Below, piece after piece: positions 25,314 through 33,923 of a stretch of DNA of 37,106 nucleotides. The translations under genes were made by a program, and so were the position numbers. Within the stretch, counting starts at the first letter, position 1. Each line of letters opens with the position of its first letter. Source of the DNA: Gammaproteobacteria bacterium (GTDB lineage Bacteria; Pseudomonadota; Gammaproteobacteria; SZUA-229); the NCBI GenBank assembly GCA_026195255.1, contig JAPHSS010000054.1, positions 1 through 37,106 on the forward strand. Reading direction: 5' to 3'. The notes under the pieces were generated by a model. That model had not been told where the DNA came from. It saw only the letters and a list, made by a program, of their open reading frames with translations, and ran no database searches.

Positions 25314-25478
25314 TAAATTAGTAGTTGTAAGGTGTCTTTCAAGTGTAAAAGTAGGCTAAATGGTTATTAACCGGTGTGTCGATTATATCAAACTCTGTTA
25401 ATGTACGCCTTGATCGATGGCTGTGCACTGTTTAAGATGCCTCAGAATTACAATAAGTTCAATCAAAAGGTTTTAAAA

Positions 25479-25970
25479 ATGCGTAGTACTAATAAATTTT
25501 TTGCTGTTTTGGCAGTAACATTACTATCTTTAACGCAAATATCTTCAGTGTTTGCAGAAGGTAGTAAGCCTTTACTGGATAAAAACAAGTTTTCAATCGG
25601 AGCGGGACTATCATTAAACTCAGTTAGTGGCCCTGCTGATGATGAACTGGGCTTCCAGTTTTTTGGTGCTTACAACCTGACACAGGTGAATTTAATGGAG
25701 GGCGTTTACAGCTCTGTAGAATTCGGTGTAATGGATTATGGTTTTAACAATGACAGCACGGGCATCTGGGGAACCTATGTTATAGATGGCGGAATTAATG
25801 GCCGGCTTGGCTGGTTAGCTCGTTTGGGCCTGGATATCGGTGATGATGATGGTGTAATGCTGGGGGCCGGTGTCGATTTTGCGCTTAACAAACAACTGGA
25901 TATGCGTGTGGAATATGTTATTCGTGATGAGATTGATTCATTACAGTTTAATGTGATTTTCAATTTATAA
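25479..25970 (+). CDS. Small outer-membrane beta-barrel-like protein
   Basis: A 163-residue exported protein from the ATG at 25479, which has aagg upstream; the open frame continues back to 25374 but without a signal-like start. The signal peptide is about 1-27 (ending VFA). The body alternates hydrophobic and polar residues in strands (FSIGAGLSLNSV, LGFQFFGAYNL, SVEFGVMDYGF, GVMLGAGVDFAL, MRVEYVIRD) and ends in FNVIFNL. A C-terminal strand of this kind is usual for small eight-stranded outer-membrane barrels. The role is unknown. It ends with a strong terminator. Confidence 0.72.
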   Translation: MRSTNKFFAVLAVTLLSLTQISSVFAEGSKPLLDKNKFSIGAGLSLNSVSGPADDELGFQFFGAYNLTQVNLMEGVYSSVEFGVMDYGFNNDSTGIWGTYVIDGGINGRLGWLARLGLDIGDDDGVMLGAGVDFALNKQLDMRVEYVIRDEIDSLQFNVIFNL

Positions 25971-26015
25971 GAAAATCAGCTAACAGTGCTTGTGTGCTGT
26001 TTTGATTTTATATGA

Positions 26016-26047
26016 AACAGGGCTCACTATGAGCCCTGTTTTTGTTT
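26016..26047 (+). terminator. Rho-independent terminator of the beta-barrel gene
   Basis: aacagggctc (26016-26025) and gagccctgtt (26031-26040) form a perfect 10-bp stem with a 5-nt loop, followed by tttgttt. It lies 46 bp after the stop of the plus-strand gene. The opposite gene (M67 protease) ends at 26086. Confidence 0.85.
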
Positions 26048-26085
26048 CTGCTTATATAAAGTCGAAAGTCGTGAGTTCTCTCGTG

Positions 26086-26496
26086 TTACTCAATAATTAA
26101 ATCTACGGTTTCTACTTTGTCGTTCTTATAAAAGTAGCCACGCATATCTAACACGCCTTTGGTGCTTAGAGAAATAATAATATTCAGCGCCTCTGTATAA
26201 GCCGCATCATTTAAATCTTTTTTCGACGGTATGGCTTCACTGTCCGGGTGGCTGTGATATATCGCGAACAGGTCTTGCTGTTTTTCTCTAATTAATTTAA
26301 ACGCATTAATCTGTTGCTCGGGCTGCATTTCAAAAACGCAGCTTTTATCGCTGGCAATATTATCAATAGGGTAAACCTGATATTTTTGCTGATTGTTTTT
26401 TGAAATTAATCCGCAGATTTCCACATCAGGTGTCAGTTGTGCCAGGGTGAGCAATCTATTAGCAAGGGTGCGAGGTATGATAATTGTTTGATTCAT
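26086..26496 (-). CDS. JAMM/M67 family metalloprotease (Mov34/MPN/PAD-1 type)
   Basis: A 136-residue zinc protease domain. The JAMM signature is complete: EICGLIS (E26) near the N-terminus and HSHPDSEAIPSKKD (HxH-x7-S-x2-D). Bacterial members such as Mec remove C-terminal residues from, or deconjugate, ubiquitin-fold sulfur carriers (CysO, ThiS/MoaD-like). The gene follows moeB by 22 bp on the same strand, a known E1-like plus JAMM pairing. No sulfur carrier gene (thiS, moaD or cysO) is visible beside them. Confidence 0.9.
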   Translation of the reverse strand: MNQTIIIPRTLANRLLTLAQLTPDVEICGLISKNNQQKYQVYPIDNIASDKSCVFEMQPEQQINAFKLIREKQQDLFAIYHSHPDSEAIPSKKDLNDAAYTEALNIIISLSTKGVLDMRGYFYKNDKVETVDLIIE

Positions 26497-26518
26497 TGTT
26501 TTTTATATAAAGTGATTA

Positions 26519-27277
26519 TTATTTATCTGATTCTGACTGACCACACACAGGGCAGTCAGGTGATTTTTTAAAATTCATACAACGCCAGTCCTGATACATG
26601 GCATCGGCAATTAATAATTTTCCGCTTAAGATTTCGCCATAAGAGGTTAACAGTTTAATGGCTTCCATAGCCTGGATAGAGCCGATAATACCTACCATAG
26701 GTGACATCACGCCATTCTCGCTGCAGCTGGTATTCTCTTCACCTTCTTCATCATAAAGGCAGCGGTAACAGGGGCCTTCTGTATTTCGAAAATCAAACAC
26801 ACTGACCTGTCCTTCCATTCTTATGGCGGCACCAGAAACCAGGGGCGTGCGAGTATTAAAACAGGCGCGATTTATCATAAAACGGCTGGCAAAATTATCC
26901 GTAGCATCAACCAGTAAGTCAGCATTTTCTAACAGCTGCTCAAGTTCAGTCTGTGCTAATTTTTTATTAATGCAAACGCTTTCAATATCAGGGTTGAGTT
27001 CTTTTATAGTCGCCGAGGCCGATTCAACTTTAGATTGATTAATGCTGCGGGTGCGGTGAATGACCTGTCTCTGCAAATTAGATAAATCAACATGGTCAAA
27101 ATCAACCAGTGTCAGTTTGCCCACACCCGCCGCCGCAAGGTACATGGCAACAGGCGAGCCAAGTCCGCCCAGCCCCATAATTAAAACATGGGCATCAAGT
27201 AGCGATTGTTGTTTGTCTTCATCAAAACCAGGCAAAAGAATTTGTCGGCTATAGCGAAGTAGTTGCTCGTCATTCAT
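26519..27277 (-). CDS. moeB: E1-like adenylyltransferase (MoeB/ThiF/HesA family)
   Basis: A 252-residue ATP-dependent activator of a ubiquitin-fold sulfur carrier. The nucleotide-binding site is MGLGGLGSPVAMYLAAAG (about 34-51) with the acidic strand LVDFDHVDLSNLQRQ. ADLLVDATDNFASR binds ATP/Mg. Two zinc pairs are present: CYRC (about 173-176) and CPVC near the C-terminus. It is named moeB by length and by the conserved place near prmC-prfA-hemA; ThiF or a HesA-type protein paired with the M67 protease remains possible. It ends the hemA cluster, after a 411-bp repeat-bearing gap. Confidence 0.9.
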   Translation of the reverse strand: MNDEQLLRYSRQILLPGFDEDKQQSLLDAHVLIMGLGGLGSPVAMYLAAAGVGKLTLVDFDHVDLSNLQRQVIHRTRSINQSKVESASATIKELNPDIESVCINKKLAQTELEQLLENADLLVDATDNFASRFMINRACFNTRTPLVSGAAIRMEGQVSVFDFRNTEGPCYRCLYDEEGEENTSCSENGVMSPMVGIIGSIQAMEAIKLLTSYGEILSGKLLIADAMYQDWRCMNFKKSPDCPVCGQSESDK

Positions 27278-27423
27278 AAGGGGCGATAATAACAGGTTTG
27301 CTCGGTTTACTCATTTAATGAGTAATATGTACTCTCAAACACACTTGTTTCTAGAGAAAACGCGCTGTAAAGGAACATGATAATTGTATTTTTTAATGAG
27401 AGTGCCCAGTTAAACAGATTTGC

Positions 27424-27640
27424 CCCGCTAAGGAACATATCCATCGGGGAAAGACCGCCGCTGTTTGGCGCTCTGTCCCCTTAACCCATACCACCAAAAG
27501 AAGACTAGAGTAGAGAAAATATCTTATAACTCGTTCCCACGCGGGAGCATGGGAACAAGATAACACGCTTATTTCACGATGAGCATGGGAACAAGATATA
27601 CCACCAAAAGATGTTCGGTGTAGTAACCCAGTCTAGTTAA
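27424..27640 (+). repeat. Dispersed repeat, copy E (interrupted)
   Basis: The family end is at about 27424-27453 (aaggaacatatcc, then atcggggaaag), followed by gaccgccg and gctctgtccccttaaccc as in copy A. The copy A sequence ataccaccaggagatgttcgg is here split: ataccaccaaaaga appears at 27488-27501 and again at 27598-27611, after which gatgttcggtgtagtaaccc continues. It lies in the 411-bp gap between moeB and the next gene of the hemA cluster. No gene was seen in the gap. Confidence 0.8.
27488..27611. mobile_element. Small hairpin insertion flanked by 14-bp direct repeats
   Basis: The direct repeats ataccaccaaaaga (27488-27501 and 27598-27611) enclose 96 bp absent from copy A of the host repeat. 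The insert contains gttccca/tgggaac (27533-27539, 27550-27556), part of a gttcccacgc hairpin resembling REP-like repeats seen widely in bacteria. It also holds the 18-mer gagcatgggaacaagata twice, 18 bp apart. It is non-coding. Insertion with target duplication is the simple reading; local duplication is an alternative. Confidence 0.55.
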
Positions 27641-27688
27641 ACGACCCGAAAGGTCAAAACCAGAAGAAAACAAAGCAGAGAAAAAATA

Positions 27689-28093
27689 TTATAAATATTT
27701 ACGCCAGTGCTCGGGGCGTTTATCCCGGCAACCATGGTAATTACTGGAGTAGCGTTTTACAAACACCTGAGTGGTGTTATCGGTGTTCACAGAAACGCCT
27801 AAATTCGCGCGTTGGGTTTCTTCAGAATAAATATAGAGTGCGCGTTTCATTCGATATAATAAACGGCTATCCAGGTGATAACCCAGGCGGACTAAAACTT
27901 TTTCAATGGCGTCCAGCGTCATGTACCTAACATCATAGGAAATATAAAGACATAACTCATCGGCTAGTGTGATATCAACAACACCAGCAGCATCTGACAG
28001 TAACAACAAGGCACTGTGTGCCTGGTTAGGGTCAGGATGAAGGTGGCAGAACCGAAGTTCTCGCCGTTTAATTAGCTCTTCTGCTTCGCTCAT
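27689..28093 (-). CDS. Small hypothetical protein, HMA-like pattern
   Basis: A 134-residue cytoplasmic protein that I do not recognise with certainty. Residues about 25-75 (HSALLLLSDAAGVVDITLADELCLYISYDVRYMTLDAIEKVLVRLGYHL) show the strand-helix-strand rhythm and YD/GY signature of heavy-metal-associated ferredoxin folds, but the CxxC metal site is missing. The C-terminus is basic and aromatic (KRPEHWRKYL). It lies between prmC and moeB on the same strand, with 109 bp to prmC. A non-metal-binding HMA-like protein is a guess. Confidence 0.65.
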   Translation of the reverse strand: MSEAEELIKRRELRFCHLHPDPNQAHSALLLLSDAAGVVDITLADELCLYISYDVRYMTLDAIEKVLVRLGYHLDSRLLYRMKRALYIYSEETQRANLGVSVNTDNTTQVFVKRYSSNYHGCRDKRPEHWRKYL

Positions 28094-28202
28094 AGATAAT
28101 AAGTTAGAGGAAGTGTGGTTATTTTACAAGTGTTTTTTTAGATAGGATCTGGAATTTGCGGAGCTGTAAAAATGCAAAAATAAATATGTAACATATTGAA
28201 TA

Positions 28203-29069
28203 TTAAGCTTTAATTCCGCAGGTGAGTCGGGCCTGCTTTGATAAATCATCAAATTGCCGGATATTTTTATAAGCTGAAGCCATAAATATGTCATGTAATT
28301 GAGCTTTTTGGTCAAATCCGTGCTCAATTATTAATAAAGCCCCTGATTTCATGTATTTATGAGCCTGTTGGCAAATAAGGCGAATATCGTCCAGCCCGTC
28401 CTCGCCCGAGGCTAGCGCGGTTATCGGTTCAAATCGAACATCACCCTGAGACAGGTGGGGGTCAGTGCGGGGGATATAAGGCGGGTTGCTGGCAATAATA
28501 TCAAATAGTTGAACTTGTCGGCTCGCCTGTTCTGGTGACTGAACAAGTAATGGCTCAAACCAGCTGCCGTTTAAAAAATTAATATTATTCAGCTTTAGCT
28601 GTAATGCGTTCTGTTTTGCAATCTCCAGAGCGGCCTCTGATATATCCGTTGCGGTGATCTTCCAGTCGGGCCGCTCAGAGGCTAAAGCCAGTGCAATAGC
28701 GCCACTGCCGGTGCCCAGGTCGAGGCAATTAATGCCCGAAGTCTGGGGGTAGAGATTAAGAATTTCCTCAATCATTAATTCTGTTTCAGGGCGGGGAATT
28801 AAGGTGTCTTTACTAACATTTAAATCGAGTGACCAGAATTCGCGTGAGCCGATAATGTGAGCAATGGGTTCACCATTAACTCTTCTTTTTAAAAGACGAT
28901 TAAAAGACTCTTCTTCATCTTTATTCAGTTCTTTTTCAGGCCAGGTAATCAGCCAGGTGCGATTTTTATTCAGGCTATAAGCAAGCAAAACTTCAGCATC
29001 CAGACGTGCTGAGTCACTTAAACTTTCAAGTTGTTGAGTCGCGTTTTTTAAATGCTGGATAATTTGCAA
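28203..29069 (-). CDS. prmC: Release factor glutamine methyltransferase
   Basis: A 288-residue SAM-dependent methyltransferase that methylates the glutamine of the GGQ motif in RF1 and RF2. Motif I is CLDLGTGSGAIALALA (about 115-130). The diagnostic NPPY motif lies in IASNPPYIPRTDPHL (about 190-204). The N-terminal helical domain (1-80) is present. The length matches E. coli PrmC (277). It lies downstream of its substrate gene prfA, but with an unusually long 224-bp gap for this operon, holding no visible gene. Confidence 0.96.
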   Translation of the reverse strand: MQIIQHLKNATQQLESLSDSARLDAEVLLAYSLNKNRTWLITWPEKELNKDEEESFNRLLKRRVNGEPIAHIIGSREFWSLDLNVSKDTLIPRPETELMIEEILNLYPQTSGINCLDLGTGSGAIALALASERPDWKITATDISEAALEIAKQNALQLKLNNINFLNGSWFEPLLVQSPEQASRQVQLFDIIASNPPYIPRTDPHLSQGDVRFEPITALASGEDGLDDIRLICQQAHKYMKSGALLIIEHGFDQKAQLHDIFMASAYKNIRQFDDLSKQARLTCGIKA

Positions 29070-29146
29070 TTTATAACCCGGGTATTTAAATAATGGCAGT
29101 GTTGCGGGTGAGAGGCCTGTTGAAAGTGCCCGTAATAAAATTAATA

Positions 29147-29174
29147 TATTTTAAAACTAATATTTTAAAACTAA
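29147..29174. repeat. Perfect 14-bp tandem duplication
   Basis: tattttaaaactaa occurs twice head to tail (29147-29160, 29161-29174) in the prfA-prmC spacer. The sequence is AT-rich and non-coding. It is probably a slippage duplication. Confidence 0.6.
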
Positions 29175-29293
29175 AACGATATCTGAATTTATATCTTCTG
29201 GCGCACTTCCAAATGCCAGAACGTGGCTATGTGCATAAAGCTTAAATCAGAGTCAGAAACTTAAGTTTATTAATGTAAAAAACTATCTGAAAT

Positions 29294-30379
29294 TTACAGT
29301 TCAGACAATGCCGCTAACTGCTCAGCCTGGTACTCATTAATTAACGGTGAAATAACGTGTTCTAAACCACCCTGCATAAACTCGTCGAGTTTATAAAGCG
29401 TTAAATTTATGCGGTGATCCGTAACCCGGCCCTGTGGAAAATTATAAGTACGAATGCGTTCAGAACGGTCACCACTGCCCACCAGTGACTTACGTGTTTC
29501 GGCCTGTTCAGCCGCCTGTTTTTCTTCTTCTGCGCTAACTAATCGAGCCTGCAATAAAGATAAAGCACGGGCTTTGTTTTTGTGTTGAGAGCGTTCGTCC
29601 TGACATTCAACAACTACCCCGGTGGGGATGTGAGTCAAGCGAACAGCCGAGTCGGTTTTATTAACGTGCTGTCCACCTGCGCCAGATGCGCGGTAAGTAT
29701 CAATACGTAAATCAGACATGCTGATATTAATTTCTTCCATCGCATCGGGCTCAGGAATAATAGCAACCGTTGCAGCAGAGGTGTGTACACGCCCCTGAGA
29801 TTCTGTTTCAGGCACCCGTTGCACACGGTGTGCTCCCGATTCAAATTTTAGTTTTGAATAAGCGCCCTGGCCCACAATGCGTGCAATCACTTCTTTGTAA
29901 CCACCGTGTTCACCAAAGTTCTCGCTCATGACTTCTACTTGCCAGCGTTGCGTTTCTGCATAACGGCTATACATTCTAAATAAATCACCGGCAAAAATCG
30001 CCGCTTCATCACCACCTGTGCCGGCGCGCACTTCAAGGTATATATTGCTGTTATCGTGAGGGTCTTTAGGTAATAAGAGCTTTTGTAACTCGAACTCTAA
30101 GGTTTCCATACGGGCAGTGGCGTCCTTTTTTTCTTCCATTGCCATTTCACGCATTTCGGGGTCTTTTTCTTTTAACATATCTAAGGCAGCGGTTATATCG
30201 TCTTCTGCTGTCTGGTAATCGTTAAATGCTTTAGTGATGGGTTCCAGGTGGGAATACTCCATCGATAATTCGCGAAATTTATTCTGATTAGAAATAACAT
30301 CGGGCTCACTAAGTAACATGCCCACTTCTTCCTGTCGTTCACATAATGTTTCTAGTTTTCGACGTATTGAATCTTTCAT
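29294..30379 (-). CDS. prfA: Peptide chain release factor 1
   Basis: A 361-residue class I release factor reading UAA and UAG. The GGQ catalytic motif is at 235-237 (GAGGQHVN) and the codon-recognition tripeptide is PET at 190-192 ([14 protein letters not shown]), the RF1-type PxT rather than the SPF of RF2. Its Q237 is the expected target of PrmC. The start lies 21 bp after the hemA stop, on the same strand. The length equals E. coli RF1 (360). Confidence 0.97.
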   Translation of the reverse strand: MKDSIRRKLETLCERQEEVGMLLSEPDVISNQNKFRELSMEYSHLEPITKAFNDYQTAEDDITAALDMLKEKDPEMREMAMEEKKDATARMETLEFELQKLLLPKDPHDNSNIYLEVRAGTGGDEAAIFAGDLFRMYSRYAETQRWQVEVMSENFGEHGGYKEVIARIVGQGAYSKLKFESGAHRVQRVPETESQGRVHTSAATVAIIPEPDAMEEINISMSDLRIDTYRASGAGGQHVNKTDSAVRLTHIPTGVVVECQDERSQHKNKARALSLLQARLVSAEEEKQAAEQAETRKSLVGSGDRSERIRTYNFPQGRVTDHRINLTLYKLDEFMQGGLEHVISPLINEYQAEQLAALSEL

Positions 30380-30400
30380 AGAGTGTCTTTTTAATTAAAA

Positions 30401-31720
30401 TTATTTTTTCTGTTTAGGGGCTTTTTTAGCTGCGTTTTTTGGCGAGCCTTTATTTGAACTTATAAATAACTGGCGTGCGAAGTCGAGTAAGTCATGGCGA
30501 CTGTTTTCACCTGTTTGACGTAACGTCGCGCTAGGTTGATGTAATAATTTATTAGTTAAATTTCGTGCTAAAAAAGCCAGTGCTTCATCGGCTGATTTAC
30601 CCTGAGCCAGTTGCGCCTGTGCTTTCTGTAAAATTTCATTTGAGATAACTTCTGCGCTTTCACGTATGTCTCGTATTACTTCTACCGAGTCGAGGGCGCG
30701 CTCCCAGGTTAGAAAATCGTCGACCTGATTCTCAATTATTTTGCGGGCCTGTTCTGCGGCTTCCTGTCGAGACTCAATGTTTTCCTGAATGATTTCATGC
30801 AGGTCATCTACAGTGTATAAAAACACATCATCAAGGTCATTTACTTCTGCTTCAATATCTCTGGGCACCGCAATGTCACACATAAACATGGGTTTGTGTT
30901 TGCGTTTTTTCAAGGCTTTTTCTACTGTGCCCTTACCTAAAATTGGCAAAGGGCTGGCGGTAGAAGAAATAACAATATCTGCCTTGTATAAATAATCAGC
31001 AATTTGCGGCAGTGTAATTGCTTCACCGTCAAACTGATCGGCTAAAACCTGGCCCTTATCAATGCTGCGATTAGCGATAATCATGTGTTTAATATTATTA
31101 CTTTTCAGGTGCCTTGCTGCCAGTTCAATGGTTTCACCAGCACCAATCATTAATGCGGTGTGCTCGTTCAGGTCACCAAAAATTTGTTTAGACAGGCTAA
31201 CGGCGGCAAACGCCACAGAAACCGGGCTAGAGCCAATAGCCGTATCGGTGCGCACCTGTTTGGCTACAGAAAAAGAGTGCTGAAATAACTTTCCTAACAG
31301 GCTGCCCGTGGCACCCTGTTCATTTGCCTGAGCATAGGCCTGCTTCATCTGTCCTAAAATTTGTGGCTCACCCAGCACCAGTGAATCCAGGCCGCAGGCA
31401 ACCTGAAGGGCATGGCGAATAGAGTCTTCATGCTGGTGTGTATATAAATGATCACTAAATTCAGAGCTTTTCATATTATGAAACTGACTTAACCATTCAA
31501 CTATCTGCTCAACAGCCTGTTGGTTTATGGCTTCATCATTATCAGTAGCGCAATATAATTCTGTTCTATTACAGGTCGAAAGAATAGCGGCTTCATTAAT
31601 ATTTCCTAACGCAGACAATGACTTAACGGCAGACGCAAGGCTTTCTGGCGAGAACGCCAGGCGCTCGCGAATGTTTACCGGAGCGGTTTTATGATTTAAG
31701 CCAAGAGTAATTATCGACAT
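30401..31720 (-). CDS. hemA: Glutamyl-tRNA reductase
   Basis: A 439-residue NADPH enzyme making glutamate-1-semialdehyde from glutamyl-tRNA, the first committed step of C5-pathway heme synthesis. The catalytic cysteine is C50 in LSTCNRTELYC. LGEPQILGQMKQAYA (about 116-130) and the NADPH site with MIGAGETIELAARHL (about 190-204) follow. The dimerisation domain is at about 320-420. The C-terminus has a lysine-rich tail (KKAPKQKK). It leads the minus-strand cluster hemA-prfA-prmC and is divergent from the TPR lipoprotein gene. Confidence 0.96.
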   Translation of the reverse strand: MSIITLGLNHKTAPVNIRERLAFSPESLASAVKSLSALGNINEAAILSTCNRTELYCATDNDEAINQQAVEQIVEWLSQFHNMKSSEFSDHLYTHQHEDSIRHALQVACGLDSLVLGEPQILGQMKQAYAQANEQGATGSLLGKLFQHSFSVAKQVRTDTAIGSSPVSVAFAAVSLSKQIFGDLNEHTALMIGAGETIELAARHLKSNNIKHMIIANRSIDKGQVLADQFDGEAITLPQIADYLYKADIVISSTASPLPILGKGTVEKALKKRKHKPMFMCDIAVPRDIEAEVNDLDDVFLYTVDDLHEIIQENIESRQEAAEQARKIIENQVDDFLTWERALDSVEVIRDIRESAEVISNEILQKAQAQLAQGKSADEALAFLARNLTNKLLHQPSATLRQTGENSRHDLLDFARQLFISSNKGSPKNAAKKAPKQKK

Positions 31721-32031
31721 ACTGTGAAAAGTGGTGGCAGGGCCTGATTCGCCAATCCCGCTATCTAGCGCCCCTGAACGTCCGGTTAATGAAACCCATA
31801 ATTTTGAGGCAATGAGCCCGATATTACAAGGTTTCAGTGATCTATCTTCAAAAGCGCCGACGGGCGTTGCCAGCGGCTATGTATTATATTTCTAAGAGAA
31901 GATTGAACTTCATCATATATAACCCCATCTGAAGAGTATGAATCGGGTAAAATAGATTATTTAGGTTATTATTAATAAAAGTGCTTAATTTAGAGTCTAT
32001 TTAGCCGTCAAACTATAAAGGTTGGTTGTTA
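31721..32031. other. Divergent promoter spacer, hemA / TPR gene
   Basis: These roughly 310 bp separate the divergent hemA and TPR lipoprotein genes and must hold promoters for both. I saw no gene, no repeat of the A-E family and no strong hairpin. Candidate -10-like boxes (taaaat at 31948, tattat at 31967) lack good -35 partners, so no promoter is assigned. Confidence 0.5.
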
Positions 32032-33834
32032 GTGTCTATGAAACGGCTGTCGCATAAATTTCGTTTTATTCTGTTTTCTCCCCTGCTGGTGGTGTTTATA
32101 ACGGCCTGTAATGTATCGTCTGTAAAAAATCAGCCAGATGAAATGCCGCCTGAAAATAAAGAAGAATTAATTAAAGGCGATGATATCGCAGAAACCACTG
32201 GTAGCGGTGCAGCTAAGGTTGGTGAATCTGCAAATTCAGTAATAATGGACAGTGATTTGTTATTTAATTTACTGGCGGGTGAGTTTGCGGGTGTGCGGGG
32301 TAAAATGCAGCAGTCTATAAATTACTATAGCAAGGCTGCAGAGCAGTGTAGTGACCCGGGTGTCATCAGTCGTGCTGCCTATATCGCCTTATATGCCGGT
32401 GAATATGAACAGGCACTTGAGTTAACCGAAAGCTGGTTTGAGCTTGGTCTGCAAGCTGATGAAACTATAGATCGCATTAGAATAATTTCATTTTTACATC
32501 TTGAATATCTAGAGCCTTCGGTTGAGGCGATTGAAACCATGTTAATAACTGATGGTGAGCTTAATGAGAAAGTCATTGCCCCCGTCACGCACCTGTTAAG
32601 CAAAGAAACTACCCCTCTGTTTGCAAAACAGGTTGTTCAACAACTGAATAAAAAAAACCCGCAGCAGGCCTTTTTGTTATTGCTGTTAGCCAAATTTGAG
32701 GCAAACCTGGGTGAATATGAAACGGCCCTGTTACATGTAAATCAGTTAATCGCGCTAAATGAAGACCTGGCAGATGCCTATTTAATACAGGCGCAAATTT
32801 ATGCCGGATTGAAAAACCAGCCGGCAGCGGTAGAGTCAATTGCTACCGCAGTAAAAAAACGCCCGGAAGATACCCGCCTAAGGCTTCAGTACGGCCGCAT
32901 GCTGGTGCAGATGAAGTTGTTTGAGAGAGCACTTGAGCACTTTAAAATTTTACATAAAAGCATGCCCCACGATGAAAATGTTTTATTAAGTCTGGGTTTG
33001 TTATCTATTGAAACAGATAATAATCAGCAGGCAAAAGAATACTTGCAGGAGCTGCTGGACAACGGTTATCACAATCAGCAGGCGCATTATTATCTGGGGC
33101 GCATTCAGCAAAACGATAATGAGCTCATGGCGGCCATTGCCAATTATGAGCGTGTTTTAAGTGGTGAATACTGGTTAGATGCGAGACTTCGTGCGGCGGG
33201 TTTACTGGCAAAATCGGGTGAAACCGAAGCCGCGTTAATAAAACTTGAATCTTTAACACAGCTTGAGCATACCGATAAATCAAAAATTCAGGTTTATCTG
33301 GCCAAAGGTGAAGTATTACGTTCGGCAAGCAGAAATAAAGAAGCCTATAAGTTGTATAACACAGCACTGGCTATGTCACCGGAAAACACCGATTTATTAT
33401 ATGCGCGTGCTTTAACCGCTGAAAAACTCGATATGTTAGATGTAACCGAGTCAGATTTAAAAATGGTGATCATGCATGAGCCAGAAAATGCCAGCGCACT
33501 CAATGCACTGGGTTATACACTGGCAGACAGAACCGAACGTTTAATTGAAGCCCGTGAATATATTTTAAAAGCCGCTGAGTTATTGCCAGATGATCCGGCA
33601 ATATTAGATAGTTTAGGCTGGGTATATTTTCGTCTGGGGCAGTATAGTGAGTCTATAAAGTGGCTGACTAAAGCGTTTGAATTTTTGCAGGATGCGGAAA
33701 TAGCCGCACATCTAGGTGAAGCTTTATGGATGGACGGACAAACTCAAAAAGCAAAAAGTATCTGGGCGAAGGGCATAAAACTTAGTGGTAATCAGGACGT
33801 GCTCAGGGATACAATGCAGCGACTAAAAAAATAG
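32032..33834 (+). CDS. TPR-repeat lipoprotein
   Basis: A probable outer-membrane lipoprotein of about 600 residues. The signal sequence is basic (KRLSHKFRF), hydrophobic, and ends in the lipobox FITAC (cysteine near residue 26). A Glu/Asn linker is followed by at least a dozen tetratricopeptide repeats from about residue 75 to the end, for example around ALNALGYTLADR and DSLGWVYFRLGQYSESIKWL. The start is uncertain: TTG 32026, GTG 32032 and ATG 32038 are in frame, and aaagg at 32017-32021 best fits 32032. This TPR gene upstream of lolB is conserved in Pseudomonas-type genomes and may act in envelope assembly. The function is not established here. Confidence 0.9.
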   Translation: MSMKRLSHKFRFILFSPLLVVFITACNVSSVKNQPDEMPPENKEELIKGDDIAETTGSGAAKVGESANSVIMDSDLLFNLLAGEFAGVRGKMQQSINYYSKAAEQCSDPGVISRAAYIALYAGEYEQALELTESWFELGLQADETIDRIRIISFLHLEYLEPSVEAIETMLITDGELNEKVIAPVTHLLSKETTPLFAKQVVQQLNKKNPQQAFLLLLLAKFEANLGEYETALLHVNQLIALNEDLADAYLIQAQIYAGLKNQPAAVESIATAVKKRPEDTRLRLQYGRMLVQMKLFERALEHFKILHKSMPHDENVLLSLGLLSIETDNNQQAKEYLQELLDNGYHNQQAHYYLGRIQQNDNELMAAIANYERVLSGEYWLDARLRAAGLLAKSGETEAALIKLESLTQLEHTDKSKIQVYLAKGEVLRSASRNKEAYKLYNTALAMSPENTDLLYARALTAEKLDMLDVTESDLKMVIMHEPENASALNALGYTLADRTERLIEAREYILKAAELLPDDPAILDSLGWVYFRLGQYSESIKWLTKAFEFLQDAEIAAHLGEALWMDGQTQKAKSIWAKGIKLSGNQDVLRDTMQRLKK

Positions 33835-33867
33835 ATTCGGCTAATTCGTTTCTATATTCAAAAAATG

Positions 33868-33894
33868 GCACGGCTTTATTAAATAAAACCGTGC
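33868..33894. terminator. Hairpin before lolB
   Basis: gcacggcttta (33868-33878) pairs with taaaaccgtgc (33884-33894) with one G-U pair and a 5-nt loop. On the plus strand it is followed by A residues, not T, so it is not a classic terminator there. It contains the GTG at 33891, which argues against that codon as the lolB start. It may be a processing or mRNA-stability element. Confidence 0.45.
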
Positions 33895-33923
33895 AAAAAA
33901 CATTTCAGGTTATAAGCCATTCA

